This document shows, in pieces, positions 34,134 to 48,545 of a stretch of DNA of 64,000 nt (position 1 is the first letter of the stretch; every line of letters begins with the position of its first letter). The position numbers and the translations under genes were made by a program. The stretch is from assembly GCA_029721515.1 (NCBI GenBank), contig CM056567.1, positions 10,680,007-10,744,006 of the forward strand, written 5' to 3'. The DNA is from Synanceia verrucosa (lineage: Eukaryota > Chordata > Actinopteri > Perciformes > Synanceiidae). Under the pieces are notes generated by a model that was not told the DNA's origin, did no database searches, and was given only the letters and a program-made list of their open reading frames with translations.

Positions 34134-34524
34134 GCCTAGTCACACCTAAGTGCTTCTGGGAAATGTAGTTTTTTATGTCTTTAGTGTCAGACAATAAGCT
34201 TAGAGTGGGTGAAGCAGTGATTAAATGGCAATAATGGGTCATTGTGCAATATATTTGGCATATTATTACTATTATAACTTATTCTATTATTTAATTATTG
34301 TTGTTAATTTTTTTCCTTACTATAATATGCTTACACTGCTGTGGTGGGTGAATTTTCCTCAATGAGGCATCGATAAAAAATATTTTCTATAATATTCATC
34401 TGCAGTTATTATAACAAATGTAAAAGTTGTATAGTAAAATAGTAGTTGAGGAATATGTCCTTATATATTTTATTTTTTATGCTTCTTTTTCTTTCCTATA
34501 TTACGTGACAGTACAGTCAGTACT

Positions 34525-34882
34525 CCAACAAATTTAACTGAACTGCACCAATTCTGTCAAGAGGAGTGGTCAAAGATTCAACCAGAAGCTTTTGGATGGC
34601 TACCAAAAGCGCCTAATTGAAGTGAAAAAGGCCAAGGGACATGTAACCAAATATTAGCATTGCTGTATGTATATTTTTGACCCAGCAGATTTGGTCACAT
34701 TTCCAGTTGACCCATAATAAAGTCAAAAAAGAACCAAACTTCATGAATGTTTTGTTATAAATAAGTATCTGTTCCAATCACTCTATCAGAGAAAAATCAA
34801 AGTTGTAGAAAAAAACTGGGAACTCAAGAGAGCCATGACATTATGTTCTTTACAAGTGTATGTAAACTTTTGACCACAGCTG
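34525..34882 (+). mobile_element. 3' remnant of a second Tc1-like element
   Basis: At 34545-34660 a translated fragment resembles the C-terminus of Tc1 transposases (HQFCQEEWSKI, then a frameshift and GYQKRLIEVKKAKG). The piece ends with TGTATGTAAACTTTTGACCA and CAGCTG before a TA at 34883-34884, a typical Tc1 right end. No left end or DDE core is visible, so this is a truncated, decayed copy of a subfamily different from the one at 13009. Confidence 0.6.
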
Positions 34883-37800
34883 TAATCAAGTCAAATTCCT
34901 TGTGTGCAAGTTCACTCGACAGTAAAGTTCTTCTAAATTCATGATTAATTGATTGACTGATTATTCCCACTTCTACTGATTTCATGCTCTACGCTTTGCC
35001 TGATGAGTGGATTTTGGAAGTTTCGTTGTGAGAACTGTTTTTAATTTTTTGGACACTTAGGTTACAATTCATTCTAACAAACAATCTAAAATAAAACACA
35101 TTTAACATTTTTTTTGTCTTAAAACATGCTGCTGTTTCTTTCTTTATTTATCTCTTGTGCTGAAAGTGCTGTAAAAACTGGAGTCAAAGTCCTCATATGC
35201 GTAACAGTCAGATATTTAGAGGAGAAAAGTAACAGGGCAGCAGGTGAAACTGTACATCATTTCAGGGTACCCAGAGAATCTATTATATAAACATGTATTT
35301 TACATTGAAAGAAGAAAACAGTCTCAAACACAGGAGCTCCAAAGCCATGAATGACATATAAATAGCAAAATCATGCAACAAGATCACAACTTCCAAGCTT
35401 TCAAATGAACTCCATCACAGAAACAATGCTGGAAACTGTAATCATAGATACAATGATAAGTTGATATATTTGGTATTTATCTTTGATCTTGTTAATAATC
35501 CAGTGGATTTAGATGTTGCTGCATTAACTGCAAGCAGACAGGAAGCAGAGTTCAAGAGTCTTTGAGTCCCCCTGTGACCTCTGACCCCTGTTCGGGGAGA
35601 GAGGGAAAAGAAAGAAAAAGGGTTGTCAGTGGAGAAAGTTTAATAAGACAAATGTTATGAGATGTGCAGGCAGCAGGAGGCCTGAAAAGAAAACTGCCTT
35701 ACACAAATCGATTGGGAGCAGACAGCTGCAGCCCACTGATCCTGTTCTACTGATACATGCCAGGGATGCTGAATTAGCAATAACAACTAATGCATAGCTT
35801 CCTACTGCTGCACTTGGAGCAGATGTGGGACCAAGTCATTGTTTTAAATGTCTCAAGTCTTCAAGGACTCAAATCCCAAATCAAGACAGGAAAGTTTTGA
35901 ATCCAAAACAGTCAGTTATGAGTTATAAATTAGTTATTATTTATCAAATTTCATGATTTTTTTTAAAAGTCTTGGAATTTAGTTTTGAAGCATGCAGAAA
36001 GAGTTTTTGGGAGACGTCTGAGCTTTTGTAAGTGAGCTATGTTGTTGTGCTGAACTGTAAGACTGTTTTGCTGAACTATCTTAGAGTTTTAAGGATGAAA
36101 TTTCCGTTTCAGTAAATGAGCCAAACCAATGGAGAAAAACTGTCAAACAAACATCCTGCTTATATGAAGTTATCAAGTATTTTCAAGTCAAAAGGCTGAA
36201 GTCACAGTGAAGTAATGAGTTATTACTGTTACAGTTGAGTCTCAGGTCTGTGATTCGATGATTTTGATTATGTTCAGTCAATAAAAAATGGCCATAAGCA
36301 GCATCTCTGTTGCTGTTTTGTTTCCAGATAAAATGCTCTGCCTCTTTTGATCTGATAAACCATCAGAGCTGATGTTACTTTAAGTGCCACTGCCTTCTTT
36401 TTAATGTATACATGATCAGCTCTACCGTTAAATAGTAGATTTTAAGTAATATCTCAGAATATTTATGGATCCTACTCTATTAATTTATATAGCTCTCCAA
36501 TAGAACAGCCAGGCACTATGTCAATGGAAATACTTGGACTGAATTCAGCTCCAATCAACCTAACCCAGACTATTTGATTTCTGACTATTTTTAGCTTAAC
36601 GTTACTCTGACGACAGGAGGAGCACATCAGTGTTTGTTCACTCACAGCGCTGGAAATATTTGCCACCACAGGGCCTACAGTTAGATCTATTTTTACTGCT
36701 GCCATGTGGATGGCATTTCATCTCACGATTTAGGCCACTGATTTATATTATTTGCTAAAGTTGTCAGTGTAGAAAAAGAGAGATGAGTTTGTGCTCACTG
36801 GAGGCATGTTTACCATCCTCTCCTCCATCAGGCCACTGAGCTCTGACTGGACTGATCGGATGGTTTCAGACAGTCTCAGTCTCACGCTGCACAGTAGCAG
36901 AGTCACTAGCAGGGCTGCATGGTTTCACAATCTGAGAGGAAACATAATTACTCACATCACCACTCAGACGTGATCCTCCATTCCCCAAAGGTCACTGGTA
37001 CAAACCCTCAGCTCCTGGCTGGGAAAACTGAATGAATAACACAGTCTCAGATAAGGGCCAAGGTGCCTTTGAATGCATTTATTGCTGCAGGACCTGACAG
37101 TGGTCAACACTGTTTCTGTATTAAATCTACAGCGGAGCCCAGGGAGAGCTTAATCTTAATAATTAAGAGACATTATAAATTCTTAGTACTATTGTCCAAT
37201 AAATGCCTTGATTTACTGACAGTTCAATAAAATCACAAAGAAATAACATTGCCACTTACCCCTGTTCATCCATAACAACTCTGTCAACAGTCAAGTATCT
37301 CAAGTAATCATATAGAGCTGAAACAATTAGTTAATCAACAGTCATTTTTAGACTCTGGTCATAATTTTAAGTTGTTTTTAAGTCATTAAGTCAACAAACA
37401 ACAGGAAATTAAGTGAAACGGTTCTTAAAAGCATAAAATTCAGGGTGAACCACATGCAAGAAATCATTTTCAGATACAAATGCTGCCTTATGTAATTATG
37501 AATTTAGATGTGAGGATGCAGATTATTGAGAAATCATTATGATATGTTGGTGGAATAATTAACACAATAACTTGCATATAATTCCACATATTAAAAATAA
37601 ACTACTCCAAATTTGGTTCACAAAAATACACACAGCTATTAAATACATTCTTATTTGAATTTGTCATGAAAACAACTTTTAAAGCTAAATATTAAATTGC
37701 GTTGCTGAAGATTGTTTGAGTAGCCAGGTGGCTCCACCAGTGTTTTCAGCAGATGTGGGAAGAAGCTAATGTCAGGAGAGAATAAAGGACATAAGGACAG

Positions 37801-39182
37801 TTTATTTTGGGTGGCACATGATGGGTGTGAAAAGGTAGTTCTGGTCATCTAGTTATAGTTATGGAGCTCCTGAATGAGTTAGATGTACCACTTCTTCCCT
37901 CTCTTCCTCATTGCAGGCTTATGATTATCTCTGAAAACTCTCCCTAACCACATTCACTGGTGATATCCAGCTGTTTCACAGTGATGAGAGCGACATCAGA
38001 GGGAGAATAGCACCATATATGACATTATCGTTAAGCAGAATTATTCACAATAGCATGCTGATTGTCGTATAGTGTTTTCCACCTGTCAGTAGAGCCTGTG
38101 GTGTCCTGTGAGTTCAGGCTCAGTCAGTTCAGTGTAGCTAAGCGACTCTATCTGAGTGAAGAGGAGCAGATGGCGTCCACGGCCTGCCAGCATCAGTCTC
38201 CCCCACAAACTGGATCTGTGGTGCTTCACAGGACAAAGACGGGCGAATGAGAGGGCGGGGGAGGCACATGGAGGCTGACTGTCCAGTGGCAGCACCGGCC
38301 AAAATCTGCAGATGTGTCTGGAAGAGGATTTGGGTCTTGTAAAGTATTGTCTCTCTGGGGGAGCGATGGACTTTGTTTGTGTGTGTGTGAGTTGCTGATC
38401 ATCTTTTCATACGTTCAGCCTTGTGGCTGAGATTGAAAAGTCAGTTTCATTTCAATTCAGGTCATTGATTTGAATTAGGAAACTTGCTTACTCATTAGCA
38501 TTTTTTGATGAGTTTTCAAATGTTTCCTTAGTGCCTCACTTTTCCATAAACAGCTTGACAGAAACGATTCATGGCCCAATTTGATCATCAGGGGTAAAAT
38601 CTGCTTTTTCACAGATTTTAAAACCTTTCTCTAAGATTTATTCATGCTCACGTCACAAATGAGTCCACTGCATTGTGAATGGAACAGAAAACATTTTCTG
38701 CTCACAGTGCGCAGGGTTAACAGCATGGTGATTTCAAAGATTTGGGATAAAAGAGAGGACAAGTGGTTGCATGATTGGAAACATGGGAGTTATTATTAAT
38801 TTATGTGTCTCCTACCAGGCTGCTGCTGTGTCTCACACCAGGGTCCACACACACCGGCAGATGATCCACAGGATTATTTCTTCCAAGACAGAGGAGGAGA
38901 GGGACGGTCCTTTCAGAGGCACTCAGCCATGCTGCTGTGGTTGATGCTAGAAGTCTGACCCATTTTCAGTCCACGTAAACACAGGGATGGGGGGGACTCC
39001 TCCATGTTATCAGTTTGTGTTGTAACTGTCCAAAAAGGAAGCCTGTCAGGCTGATTGTTTCCCTGTTACATGGTAGCCATGACACAGAAATAAAACTGTG
39101 TGTGGTTTAAGTATTGGAAGCATCAAGGAACCCGGTGTTGCCAGATTTTTATGGTAAAAAAACAAATACAAAAAAATTGACT

Positions 39183-39219
<37 letters not shown>
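39183..39219. repeat. (GATA)9 tetranucleotide repeat
   Basis: Nine GATA units, the only long GATA array seen in the window. Confidence 0.97.
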
Positions 39220-39936
39220 GCTTTTTCCTGAACTGGCCATTTTTTATGTTGTGATTGTTCTGGAAACGGTCCATCTGATCTGGCAACACAGCTGTTGATG
39301 AATGCTGATAAGCTACCGCTGAGGATTCGACCCTCTGAGTAATCGAAAACTGATTCACAAGGAACATAAAAGCTCTTTTTGTAAATATTGCATGTGAGAT
39401 GATACAGTATGTCCTGTGTTATGACCTAAATCTATAAGGCCGTCATGTTTAAGGGTGAGTTAGGGTTAGGGTTAGCTGCTCTCCTCTCTGGGAGGCTGCA
39501 GGATGTCTGGAAGTGGTTTCAGCATCCCTGCCCCCCCTTTGCTCTGCATGAGTGTGTTGGTGTGTGTATCCTAACATGCAGAATGTACTGTAGAAATATG
39601 TTGTGCTGTTTACGCAGTTGTGGTGATCTTTGTGAAAAAGCAGCTTGCAAAGATCATTGAAAAAATAATGCTAATAATACTGTGATAATATTAAACTACT
39701 GATGATTCTTATTCTTGATCTTGTTATTAAACACAACTTCTTTTCATTTAAGGAAGTGATTAATGTGAGTATGTAGTACATATATAGTATGATGCATATG
39801 AGTATGAGCACATATATAATGGGCATACAGCAAGGCTGTGGCTGTTCCCCCACACTGTTCATAATAACCATCAATCTGCAGCTGGACCTTTGATGTGATG
39901 ATGGAACTGACCATAGATTTGCTTGACTGTGATCTC

Positions 39937-40297
39937 CTTAAAGGGATATTCCACCGTTATGTGAAATTTAGTCATTTCTCGCAGTCCCCAGAGTTAAATA
40001 AAGCATTTTTTAGCTGGCTCAGCCATTGCCTTAAACTGGCAACGCTGCCATTAGCTTAGCTTTGCATAGACACTGTAATGTATTGTTGCCAGCTGGCACG
40101 ATGTTGCAAAAGTGATTCCAAATAACACAGATTTTTTTCCGAATTACTTCTCGTGACCCACATTTACAACGAGTACAAATGACAATGCAAATTAACACAA
40201 ATGTATTGACTGCTAGGCCGATTTTGACTTGGGACTATATTCCGGCAAAGCACCGCTGCTTGATTATAGAGGACTGACTCAGCGCTGGCCCTTTAAG
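39937..40297. mobile_element. Candidate miniature element with CTTAAAGGG inverted ends
   Basis: A 361-bp block begins CTTAAAGGG (39937-39945) and ends with its exact reverse complement CCCTTTAAG (40289-40297). The interior (GGGATATTCCACCGTTAT; GCCATTAGCTTAGCTTTGCA) is typical of dispersed fish repeats. No direct target duplication was found outside the ends. A TTAA lies inside each end, so a TTAA-targeting element is one option. Confidence 0.45.
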
Positions 40298-43200
40298 AGC
40301 ACACTGCCAGGTATAGGTAGAAAGATGAATATAAGTTGATCTATGAGTTGAATGTTTGCTTTTTTTAATAGAGTTTGCATTATCCTGCTGACCTTTGAGG
40401 TCAAAGTGTTTGCCCCTGTCAAGATCCAGATCCACAGCAGCATCCCTCAGTGGCTTGCAGGGAAGCTAATCCCACATTACGCCTACCCCTCTAGCCCCAC
40501 CCAACCCACCACCTTAGTGTTAACCAGCCTGGCCAGCCTCAGTCTGAACACAATGGTCCTGCTTTGGGTTTTCTCTCTAATAACAGACAACAGATGGGAC
40601 TCACACCCACAGATACAGCAGACAGGGACAGAGGGCAGTAAACCTCAGTGTTGCACAGAGAGAGACATGTCACTGTACAGTGGTTTGAACGCACAGAGAA
40701 CATGGCGGTTGATATTAGCTTTAAATGGCTGGATTAATAATGCATGCTAGCAACACGGAGGAGAGCGGCTGCCGTGCCTCATCAGCAACTTTCAACAGCA
40801 ATCTTTCAAGTCTCAGTAGAACAACTTGGCCTTGAGATAGCTATTGATTGTTGTCCCTGATGAGTCACTGAATCATTCCAATTATCTGGTGAATACGACT
40901 AACGAAAACTAATACAGCAGTCCTGCATTTAATCCTGCCCTCACAATATTCAGTTAGTGTTCAGAGAGTTTCGTTCAACTTTATGGTCAGTTTGTATTTA
41001 ACGCACAGACACGGGGGTGGCATCAGTCTACCCATTTAAGATTGGAAAGAAAACAAACATACACTGTAAAAAGGTTTGTCTAAAAACAAGATAAAAACAC
41101 TAAATCTGAGGAAAAACGTCCTCAAAACAAGTGAAATTATCTGTCCATGCAGATTTATGATGACAGTTTGGAGATGTTACTGAAGATGATCTGACACATC
41201 TCAATCTAAGTTGTTTTTTTATCTTATCTTGGTAATAACCAAATAATGTGCAGTGTATTTCCCACAATATTTAACTGTGCCTGGAGTTAATTAAGTAATA
41301 ATTACAATAATAACATCACAAAGCAGTAATCTGGTCTACTCTTGATACTGTTTATTTCTTTGTCTTGTAATTGTTCTATGCTTATGAAAATTAGACATAA
41401 AGAGTTGTAAGATTTCTTGTTGTATTAAATATTTGCTCTCCAATGATGCCTCTTAAGCAGCATTATAGATGATATGATAATGTTTTTTGCTCAGACTTTG
41501 TAGATTTATTAGTTTCATCGTGTCACATTAAATGAAATGTTCATGTTTGAAAGGCTGAAGCCATATTTGGCCACTGGGTAGGATAATGTCAAATTTGAAT
41601 TTTGTTTTAGCAGCATTTAAAAAAAGTCTTTGGTTGATGTTTATTTCTGCAGGTGATACCCAAAAGCTTTGACTTGAAAATGGGAGACAATCTAGCCTGA
41701 AAAGAAGGAGAAATGTCGAAGGTAAGGTTTTGATGTCCTCCTCCATATTCATGATTTAGATAAATATTTCATTTTGGTGATACCCGGATGATTCCCAGTA
41801 ATTTCTAACACAGCCTATGGTGAAATAAGATCCCTGCTCACTTGGGAGTGCTTGTTTTGTGCACAGTAAAAGTAGTCTGAGCCCTGGAGCCTGCTTAAGG
41901 TGGGGTGGGGTGATGGGAGTGGTGGGCATCTGGTTGGGAGGAGGGTTGGAAGGATAAAAAGAAAGATGAGGTGAGGGATGAGACGTAGATATTGAGCAAC
42001 CGCTGACTGAAGAGCGAAGCAGGGTGGGGGCATAGATGGGACTCCTTGGAGCTGAATCAGGGCTCGTTACCATCACAGGGCTCCCCTGGGACTATGATGT
42101 CAGCCCCGGGACACTGAGAGGGGGGCAAACAAAAGGATGAGAGGGAGGTGGAGAGGGGGAACCGTACAGGATTGACAAAGAAGACCTGCAGAGATGATCC
42201 ACAGATGGCTGCTGAAAGCTGCAGGCTAACACATGTGTGTCAGTGGACACATATTAGAGAGCTGCAAATCAGATTGTTGTCCCCCAGGATGAAATTAGCT
42301 GTATGACCAGGATGTTACTTGTTATTGATTTCTTCTGAATGACACTGATTGGCTTAATGACCTTTATTATATGTTACTGAATGGTCCAAACTGCTACAGC
42401 GTTGGAAATGTTTAGATTAGTCCTCAGGCATACAGGGAACTCTGTTTGCATCCTGGTGAGTGATAATTGTAATCCTAATCTGGGCGATTAGTGTTATCCT
42501 GATATTATCATACCAACATCCACTCATAAGCCAGACGTCTGCTTGTGGCTCAGTATTATCCCAGAGTGTCCGAGCGTTTCAGCTGCCTGCAGCTCTTTAG
42601 ACGTGACGCTGATCTCTTTAGCCATGTTGTGAGATCATGTACAGCTGTAGGTAAGAAATTAAATAAAAGCGTGGAAGTTATCATTGTGGCTTCATTTTCT
42701 CTACTATAACTGTTGCTTTAATGAAGTATGATCATCTTTAATCAGCTGTTCCTACAAGGCATGACAGGTAAAAAGCACTATCTAAACTGCTATTTTCTGG
42801 AAAGTAAGGTTTCCATTCATCATATAACATCTGTTTGGTATATTGATATATATTTTTAGCGTTCGCTGTGTAGCTCAGGGTCTATCACTTCGGACCAGGC
42901 TGAAATATCTCAGTAATTAATGAATGATGATCAGGCACAAACACTTAAACCATCCAGTGTAGCTGAAAAAACATGTCAAACTGATGTGAGCAGATCCTTA
43001 GTTTCATTCTTATTCTGGTGGATAACTAGACAAGACTGTTGTTAAGATGTATTCCCAGTGCTCCCAGTGCCCTCTTGGGGAGGGACTACGTTTCATCGAG
43101 AGTCATGCATTGTTAAAATCATGGCAGAGGTCGTATCAGGATGCAGCTGCTCATCTTTACCTAACAGGACCTTGAAAAGCATTGTAGGAAATGTGGGCAC

Positions 43201-43522
43201 ATACATAAGTGAAGTCGAGAGGACATTAAATTCTTACATCTTAAAATAACCCCTGCTGGAAGTTAGACATCACATATTTTTGATGTTTTTTGAGACGATA
43301 GCAGCGAATCTACTGACCAAGGTCAAGGTTTGGGAGTGGGGAGAGTCTGCCCTTTTCAGACAGGAGGAAGGTGGGACATCAGAGAGATAGCACCACATAA
43401 TGTTTATGTAAAAGAGATTTGTTCTCCGTGAGAACGGGGTCAGGCTAATGCTCATCTTATTGGAAGAGAGTGATGCCAGGCTGAGCTGTCTGACAGCGAG
43501 CTTACGGAGGGAGATATCCCAC

Positions 43523-43525
43523 TGT

Positions 43526-43550
<25 letters not shown>
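43523..43550. repeat. (TG)14 microsatellite
   Basis: TG run followed directly by a short (GA)n stretch. Confidence 0.96.
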
Positions 43551-43557
<7 letters not shown>

Positions 43558-46500
43558 TGCTAGGCTGACGCCGCCAGTCTCTGCCCCGTCACTGCTCGGG
43601 TGATGTCATACGTCTGTGTGTTTGAAGCCTTGTGATCCAGCGCTGGACAAAGAATGAAGCCACGCCAAGGATGCAGAGTAAGGAAGGAAGGAGGAGACAA
43701 ATATAGGCAAACATAGAAACAAAAATGATGGGGGCGTGAAGAAATTGACCTAATTTTTAGCACATTAGGTTTGTTCATTTTTAACCCTCCTCATTTGTAT
43801 CTTCCATACACTGAGGACAGATGAGTACACTGAGGTTTTGGTTACATTTACTTAACTTGAATGATGCTCAGCTTCTGCTGAGCAGCTTGTTCATAGATTA
43901 CACGGCGAGAAAGGTCTAAACACTGACTGTCAGTCTGCTTCACTGTCAAATGCTGTTGTTTTCTACCTTACAGATCATGTTCAGTGAGGAATAAGTCTGC
44001 TGTTATTGTCAACTATATTTGTCATCAAACCCAGTAAAAAGACAGAAACACTCTGACTTTCCTTTCAACCCAGAGACCATTTCCTCACGCTGAATACATG
44101 GATTTTAACTATGGAGATTCATTCTTAAAGAGAAGCTCAGTCATTTCTTGAACCAGCTGAGCACTACAGCTACAGGGTCAGAGAACATCGGATAATGTAA
44201 AAAATCTGGTTTGTCCGTTTTGTAGAAACATGGACCCGCTCCCTATGTGCAGATATGAATGGCTCATTCTAACAAAAACACTTTTTCTTTGAGGCAGTTT
44301 GTTCATTTATTTGTTGTTGATCCCTCTAAACGTCACACTGTTTCTTTAAAAAGTGGACAAATGCAATGCTGACATGAGCAGGTGTGGAGATTTTTGTGGT
44401 GAATGATGATAAATTGTCATGGCGTAGGAATTTTGTTGAATTGATGTTCCAGCAGCTCTTCTACATGTTTCTTTTCGCTCTCGCTCTCTTTTGTCCTACA
44501 TCTTCTCCTCTCCATCTTTCCTCCTGAGGCTGCTGGTTGGAAATGGCACATTGACTTCCACGTGAGGGATTTTCTATTTGCTGGGCTGCCTGCCTAGCAT
44601 CCTCTCTGTGACCCACGTCTGCGTCGCCTCAGTGGCAGTCTTATCACCCTCCCTCCCTTCCTTCCTCCATCTCTGTCTCTCTGTATATGCCTTGCTAACA
44701 GTCGCTGTGTCCTGGCCTGGTCATGACAGGGATAGAGTTGCGGTGGACTACCGAAAGGCAGTAGCTGCTCATTCACTTAGCTTCGACTGATAACAGAGCA
44801 TTGGGCTGTAACCTGTCTGCTAGAGGAAACCACTGTGCATTTCTGTGAGGCGGTTACACAACAATTTCCTTGAGGAGCCAATAGCTAACCGCTTATACCA
44901 TGCTATTCAATTATGTAAGAAGACAGAGAGCTTTCCGCTCCGCTGCTTTTCTGCTCTGCTGAATTAGAAATGCACCTTGTTATTTTAGATTTGTAAAAGT
45001 ATGACTTATCAAAAATAATTCACAAGGTCAAATTTGCATTTACTTGAGGCTAATAGGGCCTCATGCTTTGCCATACCCAGCTGACAACAGGCATACGCCT
45101 CCTGTCCTCATTGCAGCCAAAGCCTTCAAATCAATTCCTCACCTTCCCTCGTGCTCCAAAAAAGCAAGGCTGCAAACAATGCATCAAGGCCTGAGCTTCT
45201 CTCAAGGCTAGGTTGCCCTGGCAACAAGTTACGTAGAAACAGTCTGGGTGAAGGAGACACCTCAGAGGAGGCTGTCTGAGGATGGAGGTGGAGACTGACA
45301 GGGATATTTTAGCACAAACAATAAGCCTCATATGGTTTTCTGTTTTGCTTGAATAAATGGCCAGTATGTTTCATACATAACATTTCTGTTACATAACGGA
45401 CCACAGCATCGGCTAACAAACATAACGCCTCATCGTAGTTGTGTCTTCAGAGACAAAGAGCCTTTGGGTGAATGCATGCATGCTCTCATCACCGGTCAGC
45501 AGGGATGCTGAGACACAGCTAAAAAACAACCATTCTGCATGATCACAAAGATCACTCGTGGCTTACAAACATGTTGTGGACACCAACCTCCACAGGTTAG
45601 CAGCATTTCACACGATTTCAACAAAGATAAATCCTCACTGCTGCACGAGCATCGAGATAACACTGGGTGTGTCAGAGTCCAACTCCTCACTGGGTTAAAA
45701 CTGAGAGATGTCTGCAGGAATGTGGAGCCAGAACCTTCAAATCCTGATTTTAAGCTACTATATTAATGTAACTTAAGGTATTCATTAAAATATTATTGCA
45801 AAATACTGTATTTCAACCATTTTCTTTGTGTCACACATAACAAAGAAAAAGCCTGTCAGTGTGGAAGCTGATGTGGGGTGACTGATAATTTAGTGAATGT
45901 CTCCATCTGCTGCACAGCCACAAGAACTGCTGCATTATCTAACAGGAGTGTGTTGATATTCTGGAGGGAACGGAAAGAGCTCATGTCTGGCCTTGTGCTC
46001 CCTTCAAGTGCTGCTTATACACCCCAAATTTACACTTAAGGACATGACAGAAACAGCAAGTGCCTTTCATCAGGGGCGGTGGCTATTTAGCGGAAGAATA
46101 ATAAAGAGAAAAATATAATTTGTTTTGTAATTTAATTTGCTAAAAGCTTAATAAATCATAGTCACCATTATCTACGTCATGAAAATTCCCCTTATATTTA
46201 TTGATGTTGTTTGTTATTCTTGTGTGGTCTACTTTATTTGCAGAAGCATTTGTAGGCAGCATAGTGCTATTTACAGTATGAAATCTGCTTTATTATCCCT
46301 GATATGATTTAAGTACCATCATATTCTTTACTATTACTAAGAGTGAATACAAATCCTGAAAGGATTTGATTTAGCATTATTTTTTAAAAGTATCTTCATT
46401 TAGTCTACTTGCGGTTCAAAACCTGGTGCCTACATTACCCATAATGTAACACACGTTCATAACAGTAACATTTAGGTCCATGTAGCCACAACACGACTAG

Positions 46501-48202
46501 AGCCATGCTTGTATTTTGATATAACAAAGAAATATTTTTTTGTCATTATTTTTTACATATATTGGTAATTATAGGTGCACCAGGGATTTGAACATAAAGG
46601 GCTAAAATGTCATTTTCATCTCGACTTTAAACATGTTCTTTATGATATTAAATATATATAATTGATATAAAATATAAAATAATGATATAAAATGCAACCA
46701 GGACAGAGGGCGGCCTGGTGTAGAAATTCAGCACACAGTTGTATATGTAAAGCTTGTGGGTTTAATATGGCCACCACCAGATAGAATCAACACATGGGAT
46801 TCAATCCAGCCAAGTAAAATATATGCACCACTTAGAGATTAGGACACTACAAAATACACCTCTGATTCATCGACCGCCACCCCTCCTCAGCGTCAGTAGA
46901 AATACAGCATCAGAAACAGAGGCTGGGCAGCAGCACACCAGGCTATCCTTGTTGCATTTGTGAAACACATCCACGTAAAGACAAAGCCACCGGCAAAACA
47001 TCTTCTAATAGAGACAATTACAGAACATCATTTCTTTGTGGGTACAGTTTGTGAATAAAGTCTGGTAATCATACAGGCAGCATGTATGACACACACACAC
47101 AGGGGTTATACTACAAAACAGTATATATACACAGTAGCAGTGAGTTGATAGCAGAGAAACGTGCTCTCTCGCTGTTTCTTGTTGTCTTGCATCCTATTCA
47201 CAGCTCCACTTGTGTGTTGATGAGTGTGAACAGACTTTTCTCCGTGTGGAGAGGCAGAAGGCGAAACACATTGTGGCGGTGGCGTTGCTTGATGCTTGCT
47301 CCCGTGCCCAGTCAGCTGACATATGCTGCTGTTGCTATGAGAAGCACGTGCAGAAGCCCTGCCGAAGGTTTTACACAAAAGCCCAACGCTTTTCCTGACA
47401 AAGTGTTGAGCTGCAGATGCAAGTCTGCACCATGTTACAAAAGTGTTTTTTTTTTCCTTTCTTTACAGTTCAAGCGGTAAAGGTGTGTTACGATACCTCC
47501 TATTCAAACTGAGGAAATATCAATAGCCCAAAGTAGTCAACAACAGTACATCACAGAGAAAGGACACAACACACGTTTTGGGTTGTGAACTGCCACTAGG
47601 CACATTTTCAGAGGTTTGAAAGTGAAGAGAATTTTAAAAGCAGCCTTGAGCAATAACAGGCAATGTCATTTCTCAGTATAACAATGAAGCAGTGTGTATA
47701 ATGCTGGCAGTGGGACACTATTCTCCAGAGGAATGTCTCAAGATATGGACGGTTCTTCCACCTTATCACCCTGCACCACATGGGCACCTAAAAAATAGGA
47801 TGGAATCCCCGGTGGCTGTTGCTAGGATCAAAACAGTCTGCAATGAGGGGTTAAAAACTGTACATTTACAATGTAGATATACTGTACAAGAGCCTCAGGT
47901 TTGAAAACATACAGCACATTTAGTGTAAAAGCAGAAGACAACACAGAGTTTTCTTAAACCTATTGTTTCCTTATGCCACATGTGCCATTTTGCATACAGC
48001 TGGATTAAAAATCTCCGAGCCACTGCAGACTAGAAATACCCTCTGACTGTGGTCAAATTAAAATAAAAATAATAACACACACCACTATAAAACAAAACTC
48101 AGCAGGAAATGGTACATATTACCGTTTGACTTAGGAGATTTTCTTTAGTTTTAATTAAAATCATACAAAAATAGTAGTGTACAGTATACAATCTCTCATG
48201 GT

Positions 48203-48203
<1 letters not shown>

Positions 48204-48237
<34 letters not shown>
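48204..48237. repeat. (CA)17 microsatellite downstream of pkib stop
   Basis: CA run about 225 bp beyond the pkib stop codon, probably inside its 3' UTR. Confidence 0.96.
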
Positions 48238-48239
<2 letters not shown>

Positions 48240-48462
48240 TTCATAACTAAATGACGTCTGACTCTTTTCAGATAGTGCTGCTGAGTGCCAGGATCCAGTC
48301 CTCGGGGACTCGTCGGTCCGTCACTCTCGTGGCTCAGCTGCTTCACAAACAGACTGACTCTCCACAGATAATCTCTCTCCCACAGGTCACCCTCTAACTC
48401 GTCCCTCGTCCCGTCTCTCAGGTTATCTTTGCAGGTCTCCAGGGAGATAAATAAACAAGTCC

Positions 48463-48545
48463 CTACGATCCCTCATTCCCCTCTGAGCTCTCTGGCGGTC
48501 CTGGCGGCCCCTCCGCTGTGGGTGACTGGGCTCCACCCGGACCAT
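48463..48545 (-). CDS. pkib: pkib coding exon 2: C-terminal tail
   Basis: 83 coding nt. The acceptor is TTGTGTGCAG and the stop is TAG at 48465-48463. It encodes residues 48-74: DGPGGAQSPTAEGPPGPPES, then SEGNEGS. The phase and the acidic/serine-rich composition agree with a PKI tail, but there is no strong sequence match, so the exon call rests on splice sites, phase and length. Confidence 0.8.

Larger units (their letters stand above)
34884..48000. other. Long spacer between stmn1 and pkib
   Basis: About 13 kb without a recognised exon, holding the candidate miniature element at 39937, a GATA array and a TG repeat. On the minus strand it lies upstream of the stmn1 promoter and downstream of pkib, so distal pkib 3' UTR (no clear AATAAA found in 46.7-48.4 kb) and stmn1 enhancers are the likely content. 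Confidence 0.5.
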
